Positions 54,893 to 64,000 of a DNA stretch of 64,000 nt are shown here, piece by piece. A program made the position numbers and the translations under genes. The notes beneath the pieces are model-generated. The model was not told the origin of the DNA, did not search any database, and worked only from the letters and a program-made list of their open reading frames with translations. Numbering within the stretch: position 1 is the first letter of the stretch; each line of letters starts with the position of its first letter. The stretch is from Tianweitania sediminis (GTDB lineage Bacteria > Pseudomonadota > Alphaproteobacteria > Rhizobiales > Rhizobiaceae). Location: positions 1-64,000 of the forward strand of contig NZ_JAGIYY010000002.1 of NCBI RefSeq assembly GCF_017813335.1, in the 5' to 3' direction.

Positions 54893-55633
54893 ATGCGTTC
54901 CCTTCTTCCGTTCACCTCCGCCGCCGCCCTGACCCTGGCCGTCCTGCCGGCCGCGGCACAGCAAGGTCCCGCCCAGGCACAGATGCAGCCGCCGCCGCGC
55001 ATCGTTGTGACAGGCGAAGGAGAAGCAAAGGCGCGCCCCGACCTGGCAACCCTGACGCTCAGCGTGATGCGCGAAGCTGAAACGGCGCGCGAAGCGCTGG
55101 ACGCAAACAGCGCGGCGATGGCAGCGGTGATCGCGGCCATGAAAACGGAAGGGGTGGCCGAGAACGACCTGCAAACCGCCGGGTTTGGCATTCAGCCCCG
55201 CTACACCTATCCCAGCCACAACAACAACGGAAATGCCGAACCGCAGCTGGTTGGCTACCAGGTGACCAACACGTTGGGCGTCAGGGTGCGCGACATTACC
55301 AAGGTTGGTGACTTGCTCGACAAGGCCGTCAGCCTCGGCGTGAACCAGGGCGGCGACATCAGCTTCGGCGCTGTGGACCCGGAAAAGCCCTTGCAGGACG
55401 CGCGCAAGGATGCCGTTTCAGACGCAATGGCGCGCGCCCGCACGCTGGCTGAAGCGGCCGGCGTCACCCTGGGATCGGTGCTCGAAATCACGGAAACGTC
55501 GTTGAACCAGCCGCCGGTGCCGATGATGAAGACCTTCGAGGCACGATCGGTTGCCGCGGAAGCGGTGCCGATCGAAGCGGGTCAGAACACCTACCGCGTT
55601 CAGGTCACGGTTACCTTCGCCATCGAGCCCTGA
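54893..55633 (+). CDS. SIMPL-domain periplasmic protein (BP26/Omp28-like, DUF541)
   Basis: A 246-residue exported protein. Signal peptide at residues 1-22 (LPFTSAAALTLAVLPAAAQ), then the SIMPL/DUF541 domain: IVVTGEGEAKARPDLATLTLSVMREAETAREALDANSAAMAAVIAAMKTEG, GFGIQPRYTYP, and a C-terminal YRVQVTVTFAIEP. Brucella BP26 (Omp28), an immunogenic periplasmic protein that forms large rings, has this structure. Function in the host is unsettled; some members are linked to oxidative stress. It is a host gene right of the prophage. Likely start at ATG 54,893 with AGGAG upstream. Confidence 0.88.
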   Translation: MRSLLPFTSAAALTLAVLPAAAQQGPAQAQMQPPPRIVVTGEGEAKARPDLATLTLSVMREAETAREALDANSAAMAAVIAAMKTEGVAENDLQTAGFGIQPRYTYPSHNNNGNAEPQLVGYQVTNTLGVRVRDITKVGDLLDKAVSLGVNQGGDISFGAVDPEKPLQDARKDAVSDAMARARTLAEAAGVTLGSVLEITETSLNQPPVPMMKTFEARSVAAEAVPIEAGQNTYRVQVTVTFAIEP

Positions 55634-55641
55634 CGAAAGGC

Positions 55642-56505
55642 TCACACGGATGCAGACTGATTGATCCGGAAGGGATGCGCATCGTAAACGCCGAGGATGC
55701 GCATCTCCTTTGAAAAGAACGCGATTTCCTCAAGCGCGAGCGCCACATTGCGGTCGTTGGGGTGGCCTTCCACATCGGCATAAAACAGCGTCGAAACGAA
55801 GCGGCCTTCAAGCTGGTAGCTTTCCAGCTTGGTCATATTGACGCTGTTTGTCGCAAACCCGCCGAGCGCCTTGTAAAGCGCCGCCGGCACGTTGCGCACC
55901 TGGAAGATGAAGGTGGACACCATCAGCTGGTCGGCCGCCTTTCTTTCCGCCCAGGCTTCATTTTTTGACAGAACAACGAAGCGGGTCACGTTGTTCTCGG
56001 TGTCTTCAACATCTTCCATCAGGATGTCGAGGCCATAGAGCTCGGCGGCGAGCCGTGGCGCAAAGGCTGCCTTCGTGCGATCCTGCTCATCCCGCACCAC
56101 CCGAGCGGCTCCTGCCGTGTCGCCGGCGATCACCGGCGTCCAGCCATGTCTGCGCACGACGTTGCGGCATTGGCCCAAGGCATGGATGTGGCTATGAACG
56201 GACCGGATTTCCTCCAGCTGCACACCGGGCAGCACCATGAGCTGGAAATGGATCGGCAGGAAATATTCGCCGACGATATGCAGCTTGGAGCGCGGTAGAA
56301 GGTGATGGATGTCGGCGACCCGGCCGGCAATCGTGTTCTCGATTGGGATCATCGCAAGATCCGCCGCGCCGCTTTCCACCGCATTGAACGCATCTTCGAA
56401 GGTCGGGCAGGGCAGCGGCTCCATGGCCGGAAACATGTCGCGGCAGGCCGTGTCGGAGTTGGCGCCGGCTTCCCCCTGGTAGGCGATGCGGTTGGTCGAT
56501 GTCAT
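55642..56505 (-). CDS. pheA: Prephenate dehydratase
   Basis: A 287-residue enzyme that converts prephenate to phenylpyruvate in phenylalanine synthesis. Seen: [20 protein letters not shown] at the start, [35 protein letters not shown] (the family hallmark N-T-I/x-G) and [11 protein letters not shown] with the catalytic T-R-F motif near residue 165. The C-terminal ACT domain ([40 protein letters not shown], with the E-S-R/Y-type phenylalanine-binding motif) gives feedback control. The start overlaps the kdsB stop by four bases. Stands alone without chorismate mutase. Confidence 0.95.
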   Translation of the reverse strand: MTSTNRIAYQGEAGANSDTACRDMFPAMEPLPCPTFEDAFNAVESGAADLAMIPIENTIAGRVADIHHLLPRSKLHIVGEYFLPIHFQLMVLPGVQLEEIRSVHSHIHALGQCRNVVRRHGWTPVIAGDTAGAARVVRDEQDRTKAAFAPRLAAELYGLDILMEDVEDTENNVTRFVVLSKNEAWAERKAADQLMVSTFIFQVRNVPAALYKALGGFATNSVNMTKLESYQLEGRFVSTLFYADVEGHPNDRNVALALEEIAFFSKEMRILGVYDAHPFRINQSASV

Positions 56506-57242
56506 GGCTGATTATTCCTGGAAAGAAGATGGCGTGCGCGTTCGAGATCTTCGGCGGTGTCTACGCCGAGCGGAACGGCGTCCACAATGGCCGCATCGAT
56601 CCGCATGCCGGCTTCCAAGGCACGCAACTGCTCAAGTCTTTCGCGTCGTTCCAGCGTGGAAGGCTGCAGCGAAACGAACCGCTCCAGCGCCGCGCGGCGA
56701 TAAGCGTAAAGGCCGACATGGTGGTAAAGCGGGCCGTCACCCCAGGGAGCCGTTGCGCGGGTGAAATAAAGGGCCCGCAGCCGCTCCTCTTCCAACGGTG
56801 ATCCGACGATCTTCACAACGTTCTCGTTGCGGCGTTCTTCTTCGCGCGTGATCACCACACCGAGCGTGCCGATATCCACAGCCGGATCGCGGAGGAGGTC
56901 CACCGCAGCGCGGATGATTCGCGGCTCAACGGTGGGCAGATCGCCTTGCACGTTGACCACCGTTTCTGTTCGCCCGTTCGGATCGACGATGTTCAGGGCC
57001 TGATAAATGCGGTCCGACCCGGATTCGTGCCCCACATCCGTCATCACCGCTTCGAAGCCATGGGCAGAAACAACATCAAACGTTTGCTGCGCGTCCACGG
57101 CGACCACCACCCGGCCCAGATTGGCAGCAGCGGCCTGTTCGGCCACGCGCACGACCATCGGCTTGCCTGCAATGTCGGACAACGGTTTGCCGGGCAATCG
57201 TGTGGAAGCAAGGCGGGCGGGGATCAGAACAAGCGTCGACAT
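56502..57242 (-). CDS. kdsB: CMP-KDO synthetase (3-deoxy-manno-octulosonate cytidylyltransferase)
   Basis: A 246-residue enzyme that activates KDO with CTP for lipopolysaccharide core synthesis. Motifs: [28 protein letters not shown] (nucleotide-binding), [20 protein letters not shown], and [41 protein letters not shown]. Length and motifs are normal. The start was put at ATG 57,242 rather than 57,263, since the former begins the conserved part with a good spacing to GGAG. Coupled to pheA by a 4-base overlap, an arrangement common in Hyphomicrobiales. Confidence 0.95.
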   Translation of the reverse strand: MSTLVLIPARLASTRLPGKPLSDIAGKPMVVRVAEQAAAANLGRVVVAVDAQQTFDVVSAHGFEAVMTDVGHESGSDRIYQALNIVDPNGRTETVVNVQGDLPTVEPRIIRAAVDLLRDPAVDIGTLGVVITREEERRNENVVKIVGSPLEEERLRALYFTRATAPWGDGPLYHHVGLYAYRRAALERFVSLQPSTLERRERLEQLRALEAGMRIDAAIVDAVPLGVDTAEDLERARHLLSRNNQP

Positions 57243-57441
57243 CGAGGGCTCCGAAAGAAGCAAGCGCGGCCCCCGAAAGTGTCAAAAGGCCACATGGGGC
57301 GGCGCCCTTATAGGTGTTGCAACCCATCTACAAAAGACCTAGTTTCCGCCCGATTTTTCGCGGCTTCCGGCCGGGATTGAGGGCGGCTGTGCGCAGGATC
57401 TGTGGCGCGCGCCGGGAGAAGAGGCAGGGAGCGGCGTCCGC

Positions 57442-58467
57442 ATGGACTCATTCGAAATGAACAAGATGATCGGCGCGCTGCTTGCGGTCGTCTTCATCGT
57501 GTTTTCCATCAGCATCGTTTCCGAAGCCATCTTTGCGTCGCCCACGCCGGAAACCTTCGGATACGCCATCGAAGCCGCCGAGCCTGACGCCGGCGCAGCA
57601 TCGGAAGCCGGTCCAGCCGAAGCGCCGATTGCCGCACGCTTGCAGACCGCCACCCCTGAAGCCGGCGAACAGCTCTTCAAGCGCTGCGCTGCCTGTCATA
57701 CGGATGACGCTGGCGGTGCCAACAAGATCGGTCCTAATCTTTGGGGCGTCGTGAACCGCCCGGTCGCCTCGCATGAAGGCTTCAGCTATTCGGCTGCGAT
57801 GCGGGAACACGCGCAAACCAATCCGGTCTGGGATTATGATCACCTCGATCAGTTCATTGCCGCGCCGAAGGCCGTGGTTCGCGGCACGGCCATGAGCTAT
57901 GCCGGTTTGAAGAACCCCGAGGACCGCGCCAACCTCATCGCTTATCTGCGTACAACTGCGGATACGCCTGAGCCGTTGCCGGAAGCGCCGGCTGCCGAAG
58001 CGGAAGCGACGCCCATCGACTCCGGCGCAAATGCGCAAGGCGAAACGCCGGTCGTGGAAGGGGGCGCGCAGCCGACCCAGATGGCGAACCCTCCTGGCGT
58101 GGAAGGTTCTGCAGCTTCGGAATCGACGGGCGCACCCCTGCCGCAAACACCGGCGGTGGAGATCCCCGACGGCGAAGCGCCGACGGCCAACCCGTCATCG
58201 CCGGATGTTCCGGAACACGGAGCCGGCGCCCCAAACAACACCGAAGCAGCGCCGGCACAAAGTGCTCCGCAGCCCGGAGAAGCTGTTCCAGCTCAAGAGG
58301 GCACGCAAACTGCACCGGCTCAAGCCGTTCCGGGTCTTGTTCCCGCAGAAGGCACCACGCGCACGGCACCGGCGCCGGTTGATCCAACCAATGCTCCGGT
58401 GGAAACCGATGGCGGCGCGCCGGCCAACGGTGCTGCGCCTTTCCAGGGCGACGGCCAGGGCAACTAA
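57442..58467 (+). CDS. Membrane-anchored cytochrome c (CycM-like) with long Pro/Ala tail
   Basis: A 341-residue protein with an N-terminal membrane anchor (residues 9-31, MIGALLAVVFIVFSISIVSEAIF), a class I cytochrome c domain with heme site CAACH at residues 82-86, and Met ligand region GTAMSYAGLKNPEDRANLIAYLR near residue 151. Residues 170-341 are a low-complexity Pro/Ala/Glu/Gly tail with no secondary structure. CycM homologues of rhizobia transfer electrons to the aa3 oxidase. Divergent from kdsB. The tail is much longer than the usual CycM length of about 180 residues. Confidence 0.9.
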   Translation: MDSFEMNKMIGALLAVVFIVFSISIVSEAIFASPTPETFGYAIEAAEPDAGAASEAGPAEAPIAARLQTATPEAGEQLFKRCAACHTDDAGGANKIGPNLWGVVNRPVASHEGFSYSAAMREHAQTNPVWDYDHLDQFIAAPKAVVRGTAMSYAGLKNPEDRANLIAYLRTTADTPEPLPEAPAAEAEATPIDSGANAQGETPVVEGGAQPTQMANPPGVEGSAASESTGAPLPQTPAVEIPDGEAPTANPSSPDVPEHGAGAPNNTEAAPAQSAPQPGEAVPAQEGTQTAPAQAVPGLVPAEGTTRTAPAPVDPTNAPVETDGGAPANGAAPFQGDGQGN

Positions 58468-58503
58468 GCCGGCGAATAACGCGATTGTCAGATCATGATC
58501 ACG

Positions 58504-58531
58504 AAAAAGCCGGGTTCAACCCGGCTTTTTT
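58504..58531. terminator. Rho-independent terminator
   Basis: AAAAAGCCGGG-TTCAA-CCCGGCTTTTTT: a G/C-rich stem with flanking A and T runs that works in both directions. It follows the cycM-like gene by 40 bases. Confidence 0.9.
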
Positions 58532-58609
58532 GATGTGCGGCTTGGCGCGGACGTGCCAAGCTGATCCCGGGACTGGTGAAGGTCCTTTCACGCGACGACG
58601 AGGTGATGA

Positions 58610-60496
58610 TTGTTGAAGCCGCGCGAAACTGCTGCCCGCTGGCTCTTGGCCACCACTCTGTTCTTTCTGCCCTTCTCGGCCTCCCTTCACGCACAGGACG
58701 CTGAGGAATGGCACACCACGTCCTCGCTCATTCCGGGTGAGAACGAGGACAAGCCGTTTGAACGCTATTCCTACGTCAACCCGGATGCGCCGAAAGGCGG
58801 CACGCTGAACGCCGTGGCGCCCGGCACCTTTGACAGTTTCAATCCTTTTGTTGTGCGCGGAACCGCAGCAGCCGGCTTTAGCAGTTTCGGCGGGATCATG
58901 TATGACACGCTGATGCAGCAGTCGTTGGATGAGGCCGGGACGAGCCATGGACTGCTTGCCGACGCGTTTCGCTACCCGGACGATTATTCCTCCGCGACTT
59001 ATCGGTTGAACCCTGACGCGCGGTGGCATGACGGCAAGCCGGTCACCGTCGAGGACGTGATCTGGTCGTTCAACGTCCTCAAGAAGAATAGCCAGCTTTA
59101 TAACCGCTACTACGCCAACGTTACGGAAGCCGTGAAGGTCGGCGAACGAGAAGTCGAATTCCGTTTCGATCAGAAGGGCAATCGGGAACTGCCGCACATC
59201 ATGGGCGATTTGGCGGTTCTTCCGAAGCATTGGTGGGAAGGCACGGACGCCTCGGGCAACAAGCGTGACATCACCCAGCCGACGCTGGAACCGCCGCTCG
59301 GATCCGGTCCCTACAGGATCCAGAGCTTCCGGCCGGGTTCCGAAATAATCTGGGAGCGGGTCGAGGATTATTGGGGCGCCGATCTGCCGGTGAACATCGG
59401 CCGCAACAATTTTGACCGCAAGCGCTATGTTTACATCCAGGATGACAACGCAGCCTGGCAGGCCTTCACGAAAGGCGGCTTCCAGGACATCCGGCCTGAA
59501 AACAGTTCACGCCGCTGGCATGTCGATTATACCTTCCCCGCGTTCCAGGCAGGCGATGTGGTGAAACGGGCGTTTGAGACGCGCTCAGGCGAGCCGTTCC
59601 AAGGTTTCTTCCTCAACACGCGGCGCCCCCAATTCCAGGATCCCCGGGTGCGCGAAGCGCTGACCTACGCTTTCGACTTCGAAAGCATGAACCGGACGCT
59701 GTTCTACAACGCTTATACGCGCACCGACAGCTATTTCGAAGGGGGCGAGCTGGCCTCGAGCGGGTTGCCGGAAGGGCGTGAGCTCGAGATCCTCAACGAG
59801 TTCCGAGGGCAGATCCCGGAGCGCGTGTTCACGGAACCTTTCACGCTGCCGACCAACGAAACACCGCGAGACGAGCGGGCCAATCTGCGCCGCGCATCCG
59901 AGCTCCTCAAGGAAGCCGGCTGGACCTTGCGCGATGGACGCCTCGTCAACGAAGCCGGCGAGCAGTTCCGCATGGAGTTTCTCGGCGATGATCCGACAGA
60001 TGAGCGGATTGCCACGCCGTATATCCAGAACCTGCGGCGGCTGGGTATCGATGCCAGTCTCCGGGTTGTGGACGCTTCGCAGTATATAAACCGGACTCGC
60101 AGCTTCGATTTCGACGTGATCTCCTCCGTCCAGCAGCAGTCGCAATCTCCCGGCAACGAGCAGCGGGACTTCTGGAGCTCGGCCGCTGCCGATGCGCCAG
60201 ACTCCCGCAATCTTTCCGGCATCAAGGATCCGGTCATCGACAAGCTCGTGGAGCGGATCATCTTCGCGGAAGATCGCGAAGACCTGATCGCCGCAACGAA
60301 GGCGCTGGACCGGGTTCTGTTGTGGAACTTCTACGCCGTGCCGCAATGGCATCTGCCAGAGATCTGGGTCGCTTACTGGAACAAGTTCGGCATTCCCGAC
60401 CAGCAGCCCGCCTATATCGGCGTCGACATCGATTCCTGGTGGATCGACGAAGCCAAGGAACAGGCGCTCGCGGCAAAATACAGGAGCGTGAATTGA
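58610..60496 (+). CDS. Oligopeptide-binding protein of YejABEF-type transporter (Sec-exported)
   Basis: A 628-residue solute-binding protein, family 5. Signal peptide at residues 1-29 (Sec: LLATTLFFLPFSASLHAQ). The body holds family motifs such as LNAVAPGTFDSFNPFVVRGTAAAGFSSFGGIMYDTLM, YRLNPDARWHDGKPVTVEDVIWSFNVL, and GSGPYRIQSF. YejA binds peptides, including microcin C in E. coli. Start at TTG 58,610 (GAGGTG five bases upstream); an alternative TTG is three bases later. The stop overlaps the next gene. Confidence 0.88.
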   Translation: MLKPRETAARWLLATTLFFLPFSASLHAQDAEEWHTTSSLIPGENEDKPFERYSYVNPDAPKGGTLNAVAPGTFDSFNPFVVRGTAAAGFSSFGGIMYDTLMQQSLDEAGTSHGLLADAFRYPDDYSSATYRLNPDARWHDGKPVTVEDVIWSFNVLKKNSQLYNRYYANVTEAVKVGEREVEFRFDQKGNRELPHIMGDLAVLPKHWWEGTDASGNKRDITQPTLEPPLGSGPYRIQSFRPGSEIIWERVEDYWGADLPVNIGRNNFDRKRYVYIQDDNAAWQAFTKGGFQDIRPENSSRRWHVDYTFPAFQAGDVVKRAFETRSGEPFQGFFLNTRRPQFQDPRVREALTYAFDFESMNRTLFYNAYTRTDSYFEGGELASSGLPEGRELEILNEFRGQIPERVFTEPFTLPTNETPRDERANLRRASELLKEAGWTLRDGRLVNEAGEQFRMEFLGDDPTDERIATPYIQNLRRLGIDASLRVVDASQYINRTRSFDFDVISSVQQQSQSPGNEQRDFWSSAAADAPDSRNLSGIKDPVIDKLVERIIFAEDREDLIAATKALDRVLLWNFYAVPQWHLPEIWVAYWNKFGIPDQQPAYIGVDIDSWWIDEAKEQALAAKYRSVN

Positions 60497-62373
60497 CCTT
60501 CGGGCCGGCGATCCCGCGCCGTTCGTTTCTGGCCATGGCGGGCGCGGCCGCCCTGGCGCCCTGCCTGAAAACCCTGGCGTTCGCTGCCGCCCCCACCGAC
60601 ACGCCGCTGCACGGTCTATCCGCTTTCGGGGATCTCAAATACGCTGCGGACGCAGCCCACACCGACTACGCCGCCCCGGACGCGCCGAAAGGCGGGAGGT
60701 TCAACTTTTCGCCGTCCTATTGGTACTTCAACCAGAACACACAGACGTTCAACACGCTGAACAGCTTCACCTTACGGGGCGATGCGCCGCCGCGCATGGA
60801 GCTCTGCTTCGACTCGCTGATGAGCGCTGTTCTGGACGAACCGGATGCGGTCTATTGTTTGGCCGCGGAATACGTGTCGATTTCGGCGGACCGCAACAGC
60901 TGGGTCTTCAAGCTGAGGGCAGAGGCGCGCTTTCACGATGGCACTCCGATCACCGCGGAAGATGTCGCTGAAAGCTACCGCGTTCTCAAGGAGCAAGGTC
61001 ATCCTGATCTTGCCCTGCCGCTGGCCGACCTCCGTGCGGCGGAAGTTCTCGCCCCCGATACGATCCGGCTCGTGTTCGATGGCAACCAGTCGTCGCGCGC
61101 AATCTTGACGGTTGCGAGCTTCCCGATCTTTTCCCGCGGCAACCTCGAAAACCGCGGCGGCTTCGAAGGTGACGCCATGGCGCCCCTTCTCGGATCCGGT
61201 CCTTACCGCGTGGCGGCAGTGCAAGCCGGGCAAAGCATCGAATATGAGCGCGTGGGGGATTACTGGGGCAAGGACCTCTTTCTCAACAAGGGGATGAACC
61301 ACTTCGATCGCATTCGGGTGGAATTTTATCGCGAGCGGCAGGCCGCGTTCGAAGCCTTCAAGAAGGGGGTCATCTTCTATCGGCAGGAATATACGAGCCG
61401 CGTCTGGGCGTCCGATTACAACTTCCCGGCCATTGTGGAAAAGCGCGTGGTGAAGCGCGAGTTTCCGGCAGAAACCCGCCCCACCATGCAGGCCTGGGCC
61501 ATCAACCAACGTCGCAAACGCTTCAAGGATGTGCGGGTCCGCGAGGCGATCGGCCTTTGCTTCGACTTCGAGTGGACCAACCGCAACCTCTTCTATGATG
61601 CTTATGCCAGGTCCCACTCCTTGTTCGAGCGGTCGGTCTACCAGGCGCAGGGGGCACCTCAGGGTGAAGAGCTAGCGCTGCTGGAACTGCTGCGCAGCCA
61701 ACTGCCCCCGTCGGTCTTTGGTGATCCCGTGCGCCAGCCGGGGTCCAACGGCTCCGGTCGCGATCGCGCGCTGTTATCGCGTGCCGCAGCCTTGTTGGCG
61801 GATGCTGGGCTAGAAAGGCAGAATGGGTTCCTGCAAACGGGCGATGGCGAACGGCTGACGCTTGAGATCCTCGTCAACGACGAATCGATGGCCCGGGTGG
61901 ATGCGCCGTTTGTGGAAAACATGCGTGCCGTGGGGATTGATGCATCCATCCGGCTCGTTGATCCGACGCAGTATCAGGCGCGGCAAGCAAGCTTTGACTT
62001 CGACATGTTGAGCGTGGCGACGATCTTCACCGCGACGCCCACTCGCGACGAGATGGAAAACTTCTTCCACTCGCGCACGGCCAATCGCGAAGGTTCGCGC
62101 AACCTGACCGGCACGGCCGACCCCGCTGTGGACGCCCTTGTGGATGCCGTTGGGCGGGCGGAAAGCCGCGAAGCCTTGGGGATCGCCATGCGGGCGCTCG
62201 ATCGGGTCTTGCGTGCACGCCGTGACTGGATACCAAACTGGTACGCGGCGAATCATCGGGCTGCGTTCTGGGACATGTTTGGCTACAAGGAGCCGAAACC
62301 CGACTATGGTTTCCCGGTGGAGCGGCTCTGGTGGCTCGATGAAGCCAAGGCGAGAACGATCGGGAAAGCGTGA
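60493..62373 (+). CDS. Second oligopeptide-binding protein of YejA type (Tat signal)
   Basis: A 626-residue family 5 binding protein. The N-terminus MTFGPAIPRRSFLAMAGAAA carries a twin-arginine signal (RRSFL), in contrast to the Sec signal of its neighbour. The two mature proteins are paralogous (GSGPYRV...IEYERVGDYWGKDL and GSGPYRI...IIWERVEDYWGADL). TTG start at 60,493 overlaps the previous stop and has AGGAG six bases upstream. Tandem yejA genes occur in rhizobia; they may differ in ligand range. Operon with YejB and YejE permeases. Confidence 0.9.
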   Translation: MTFGPAIPRRSFLAMAGAAALAPCLKTLAFAAAPTDTPLHGLSAFGDLKYAADAAHTDYAAPDAPKGGRFNFSPSYWYFNQNTQTFNTLNSFTLRGDAPPRMELCFDSLMSAVLDEPDAVYCLAAEYVSISADRNSWVFKLRAEARFHDGTPITAEDVAESYRVLKEQGHPDLALPLADLRAAEVLAPDTIRLVFDGNQSSRAILTVASFPIFSRGNLENRGGFEGDAMAPLLGSGPYRVAAVQAGQSIEYERVGDYWGKDLFLNKGMNHFDRIRVEFYRERQAAFEAFKKGVIFYRQEYTSRVWASDYNFPAIVEKRVVKREFPAETRPTMQAWAINQRRKRFKDVRVREAIGLCFDFEWTNRNLFYDAYARSHSLFERSVYQAQGAPQGEELALLELLRSQLPPSVFGDPVRQPGSNGSGRDRALLSRAAALLADAGLERQNGFLQTGDGERLTLEILVNDESMARVDAPFVENMRAVGIDASIRLVDPTQYQARQASFDFDMLSVATIFTATPTRDEMENFFHSRTANREGSRNLTGTADPAVDALVDAVGRAESREALGIAMRALDRVLRARRDWIPNWYAANHRAAFWDMFGYKEPKPDYGFPVERLWWLDEAKARTIGKA

Positions 62374-62419
62374 CGGAAGAAAGCTTGACGTACATCTCGA
62401 TTGAGCGGCACGGCAGCTG

Positions 62420-63505
62420 ATGGGCGCTTATATCCTTCGGCGCCTGCTGCTGATGATCCCCACTATCTTCGGGATCATGGCAATCTCCTTTCTCGTGATC
62501 CAGTTCGCGCCCGGCGGACCGGTGGAACAGGTGATCGCACGCCTGTCGGGGCAGGGCGGCGACATGATCTCCGGCGGCGGTTCGGATGCCGGCAACCAGA
62601 GCGGCAGTGCCGTCGATGGCTCTCAATATCGCGGCGCGCAGGGGCTGGACCCGAACTTCATCGCGCAACTCGAACAACAGTTCGGCTTCGACAAGCCCTG
62701 GTACGAGCGCTTTTTCGGAATGCTGTGGGATTACCTGCGCTTCGATTTCGGGGAAAGCTTCTTCCGCGACATCGCTGTTCTGGACCTGATCCTCGAAAAG
62801 ATGCCGGTTTCGGTTTCGCTTGGGCTCTGGATCACGCTGATCTCCTATTCCATCTCCATTCCGCTCGGGATCCGAAAGGCAGTGCAGGACGGGTCGAGCT
62901 TCGATGTCTGGACCTCGGGCATTGTGATCGTCGGCTATGCCATCCCCGGCTTCCTGTTTGCCATCATGCTGATGGTGCTGTTTGCCGGCGGGTCTTTTTT
63001 CGATTGGTTCCCGCTTCGCGGGCTGACGTCAGAAAACTTCGACCAGCTGTCCTGGCCGATGAAGATCGTCGACTATTTCTGGCACCTGGCGCTGCCGCTG
63101 ACGGCCATGGTGCTGTCGGCTTTCGCCACCACGACCTTGCTTACAAAGAACTCCTTTCTGGATGAAATCCGCAAGCAGTATGTCGTGACCGCGCGCGCCA
63201 AGGGCCTGTCGGAACGCCGCGTGCTTTACGGCCATGTTTTCCGCAACGCCATGCTGATCGTGATCGCGGGCTTTCCCGGCGCCTTCATATCCGCCTTTTT
63301 CACAGGCTCGCTCCTGATCGAAAACATCTTCTCGCTGGATGGCCTTGGCCTGCTTGGCTACCGCTCCGTGATCGACCGTGACTACCCGGTGGTGTTCGCC
63401 ACCCTCTTCATCTTCTCCCTGTTCGGACTTCTGGTCGGACTGCTGTCGGACCTGATCTACACCTGGATCGATCCCCGCATCGACTTTGAAAGCAGGGACG
63501 TTTGA
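62420..63505 (+). CDS. yejB: ABC transporter permease YejB
   Basis: A 361-residue inner-membrane permease of the oligopeptide (DppB/OppB) type. An N-terminal membrane segment ([33 protein letters not shown]) is followed by a periplasmic loop, then five more membrane segments and the EAA cytoplasmic motif ([24 protein letters not shown]). Pairs with YejE to form the channel. Stop overlaps YejE start (TGATG). Confidence 0.95.
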   Translation: MGAYILRRLLLMIPTIFGIMAISFLVIQFAPGGPVEQVIARLSGQGGDMISGGGSDAGNQSGSAVDGSQYRGAQGLDPNFIAQLEQQFGFDKPWYERFFGMLWDYLRFDFGESFFRDIAVLDLILEKMPVSVSLGLWITLISYSISIPLGIRKAVQDGSSFDVWTSGIVIVGYAIPGFLFAIMLMVLFAGGSFFDWFPLRGLTSENFDQLSWPMKIVDYFWHLALPLTAMVLSAFATTTLLTKNSFLDEIRKQYVVTARAKGLSERRVLYGHVFRNAMLIVIAGFPGAFISAFFTGSLLIENIFSLDGLGLLGYRSVIDRDYPVVFATLFIFSLFGLLVGLLSDLIYTWIDPRIDFESRDV

Positions 63506-64000
63506 TGTCGGAAATCCAGCTGAAAACAGAGGTGGAACGGGTTCGCAAGCAAACGGCGCGTCCCTGGCTGTCGCCTTTGAACGTCCGGCGCTGGCAGAAC
63601 TTCAAGGCGAATCGGCGGGGCTACTGGTCGCTGTGGATCTTCCTGCTGTTGTTCGTTTTGACGCTGTTTGCCGAACTGATCGCCAATGACCGACCCTTGC
63701 TTGCCTCCTACAAGGGCGAGTTGCTGGTGCCGGTAATGGTCGACTATCCGGAAGAAAAGTTCGGTGGCTTTTATGCCGTCACCGACTACCGCGATCCCTT
63801 CATCATGGAAGAGATCGAGGCGAACGGCTGGGTCTTGTGGCCGCCGATCCGGTATTCCTATTACACCGTGAACAACGAGATACCCGCCGCTGCTCCGGCC
63901 AAGCCCTCATGGCTCTACACAAAGGAAGAGCGATGCGCCCGCTATCCTCTGGGTGTGGAAGATCCGGGTTGTACGATCGGCAACTGGAACTGGCTCGGGA
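63505..64000 (+). CDS. yejE: ABC transporter permease YejE (truncated by window edge)
   Basis: The first 165 residues of the partner permease. SPLNVRRWQNFKANRRGYWSLWIFLLLFVLTLFAELIANDRPLLASYKGELLVPV shows the first membrane segment and start of the large periplasmic region; VDYPEEKFGGFYAVTDYRDPFIMEEIEANGWVLWPPIRYSY is typical YejE. The rest is outside the window. Start at ATG 63,505 overlaps yejB. The ATPase (yejF) probably follows. Confidence 0.93.
   Translation, partial: MSEIQLKTEVERVRKQTARPWLSPLNVRRWQNFKANRRGYWSLWIFLLLFVLTLFAELIANDRPLLASYKGELLVPVMVDYPEEKFGGFYAVTDYRDPFIMEEIEANGWVLWPPIRYSYYTVNNEIPAAAPAKPSWLYTKEERCARYPLGVEDPGCTIGNWNWLG

Noticed and set aside
1-64000. CRISPR array or diversity-generating retroelement
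   Set aside because: No regularly spaced direct repeats of 24-40 bases with unique spacers, no cas genes, no reverse transcriptase. The only regular repeats are the 9-bp-phased iterons at 39.0-39.2 kb.

Overview
The window is alphaproteobacterial and most likely from the order Hyphomicrobiales (Rhizobiales). The right flank carries a Brucella BP26-like SIMPL protein, the cycM-type cytochrome / kdsB / pheA neighbourhood and a yej-type peptide transporter. The phage genes include GcrA and GapR homologues, which are alphaproteobacterial families, and the LexA-like boxes have the alphaproteobacterial GAAC-N7-GAAC form. I cannot name a genus from sequence alone.

Region 1 (about 1-13,049) is the late end of a contractile-tail element read rightward: sheath, tube, gpE-like chaperone, tape measure, gpD, gpU, gpX, an SGNH-hydrolase tail fibre with a partner protein, then a lysis module (GH24 endolysin with C-terminal membrane segments, nested spanins, small membrane proteins). 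Three reverse-strand genes for exported or membrane proteins interrupt it. No capsid, terminase or integrase is in view, so it may be a P2-like prophage or a tailocin; the left part is outside the window.

Region 2 (13,050-54,691) is an apparently complete HK97-fold siphovirus prophage of about 41.6 kb. A perfect 20-bp duplication bounds it; the right copy is the 3' end of an intact tRNA-Ile2(CAU) gene and lies next to a tyrosine integrase. A leftward unit runs from a Cro-like gene at 47.2 kb through a regulatory gene, GcrA homologue, primase, helicase, two DNA methyltransferases, a P4-type primase-helicase, HNH, terminase, portal, protease, capsid and tail genes to lysis at 13.5 kb. The tail assembly chaperones are joined by a probable -1 frameshift at A8. 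A rightward operon from 48.06 kb carries small membrane proteins, an HD protein, a sliding-clamp (DnaN) homologue, a GapR homologue, SSB, a Lar-like zinc protein, an excisionase-like protein and integrase. Four copies of one 13-bp operator lie at the two early promoters.

The most unusual element is a short accessory stretch at 15.57-16.51 kb: an HNH-like gene facing two tandem tRNA-like cloverleaf RNAs. These have convincing D-like and T arms, but GNRA tetraloops replace the anticodon loops and they sit on long closing stems. Also notable: the two prophages, though of different tail type, share a homologous two-gene SGNH receptor-binding module, and LexA-like boxes lie on both sides of the left att site.

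Region 3 (54,673-64,000) is host chromosome: tRNA-Ile2, a SIMPL-domain protein, pheA, kdsB, a membrane-anchored cytochrome c, and a tandem pair of oligopeptide-binding proteins with YejB and the start of YejE permease.
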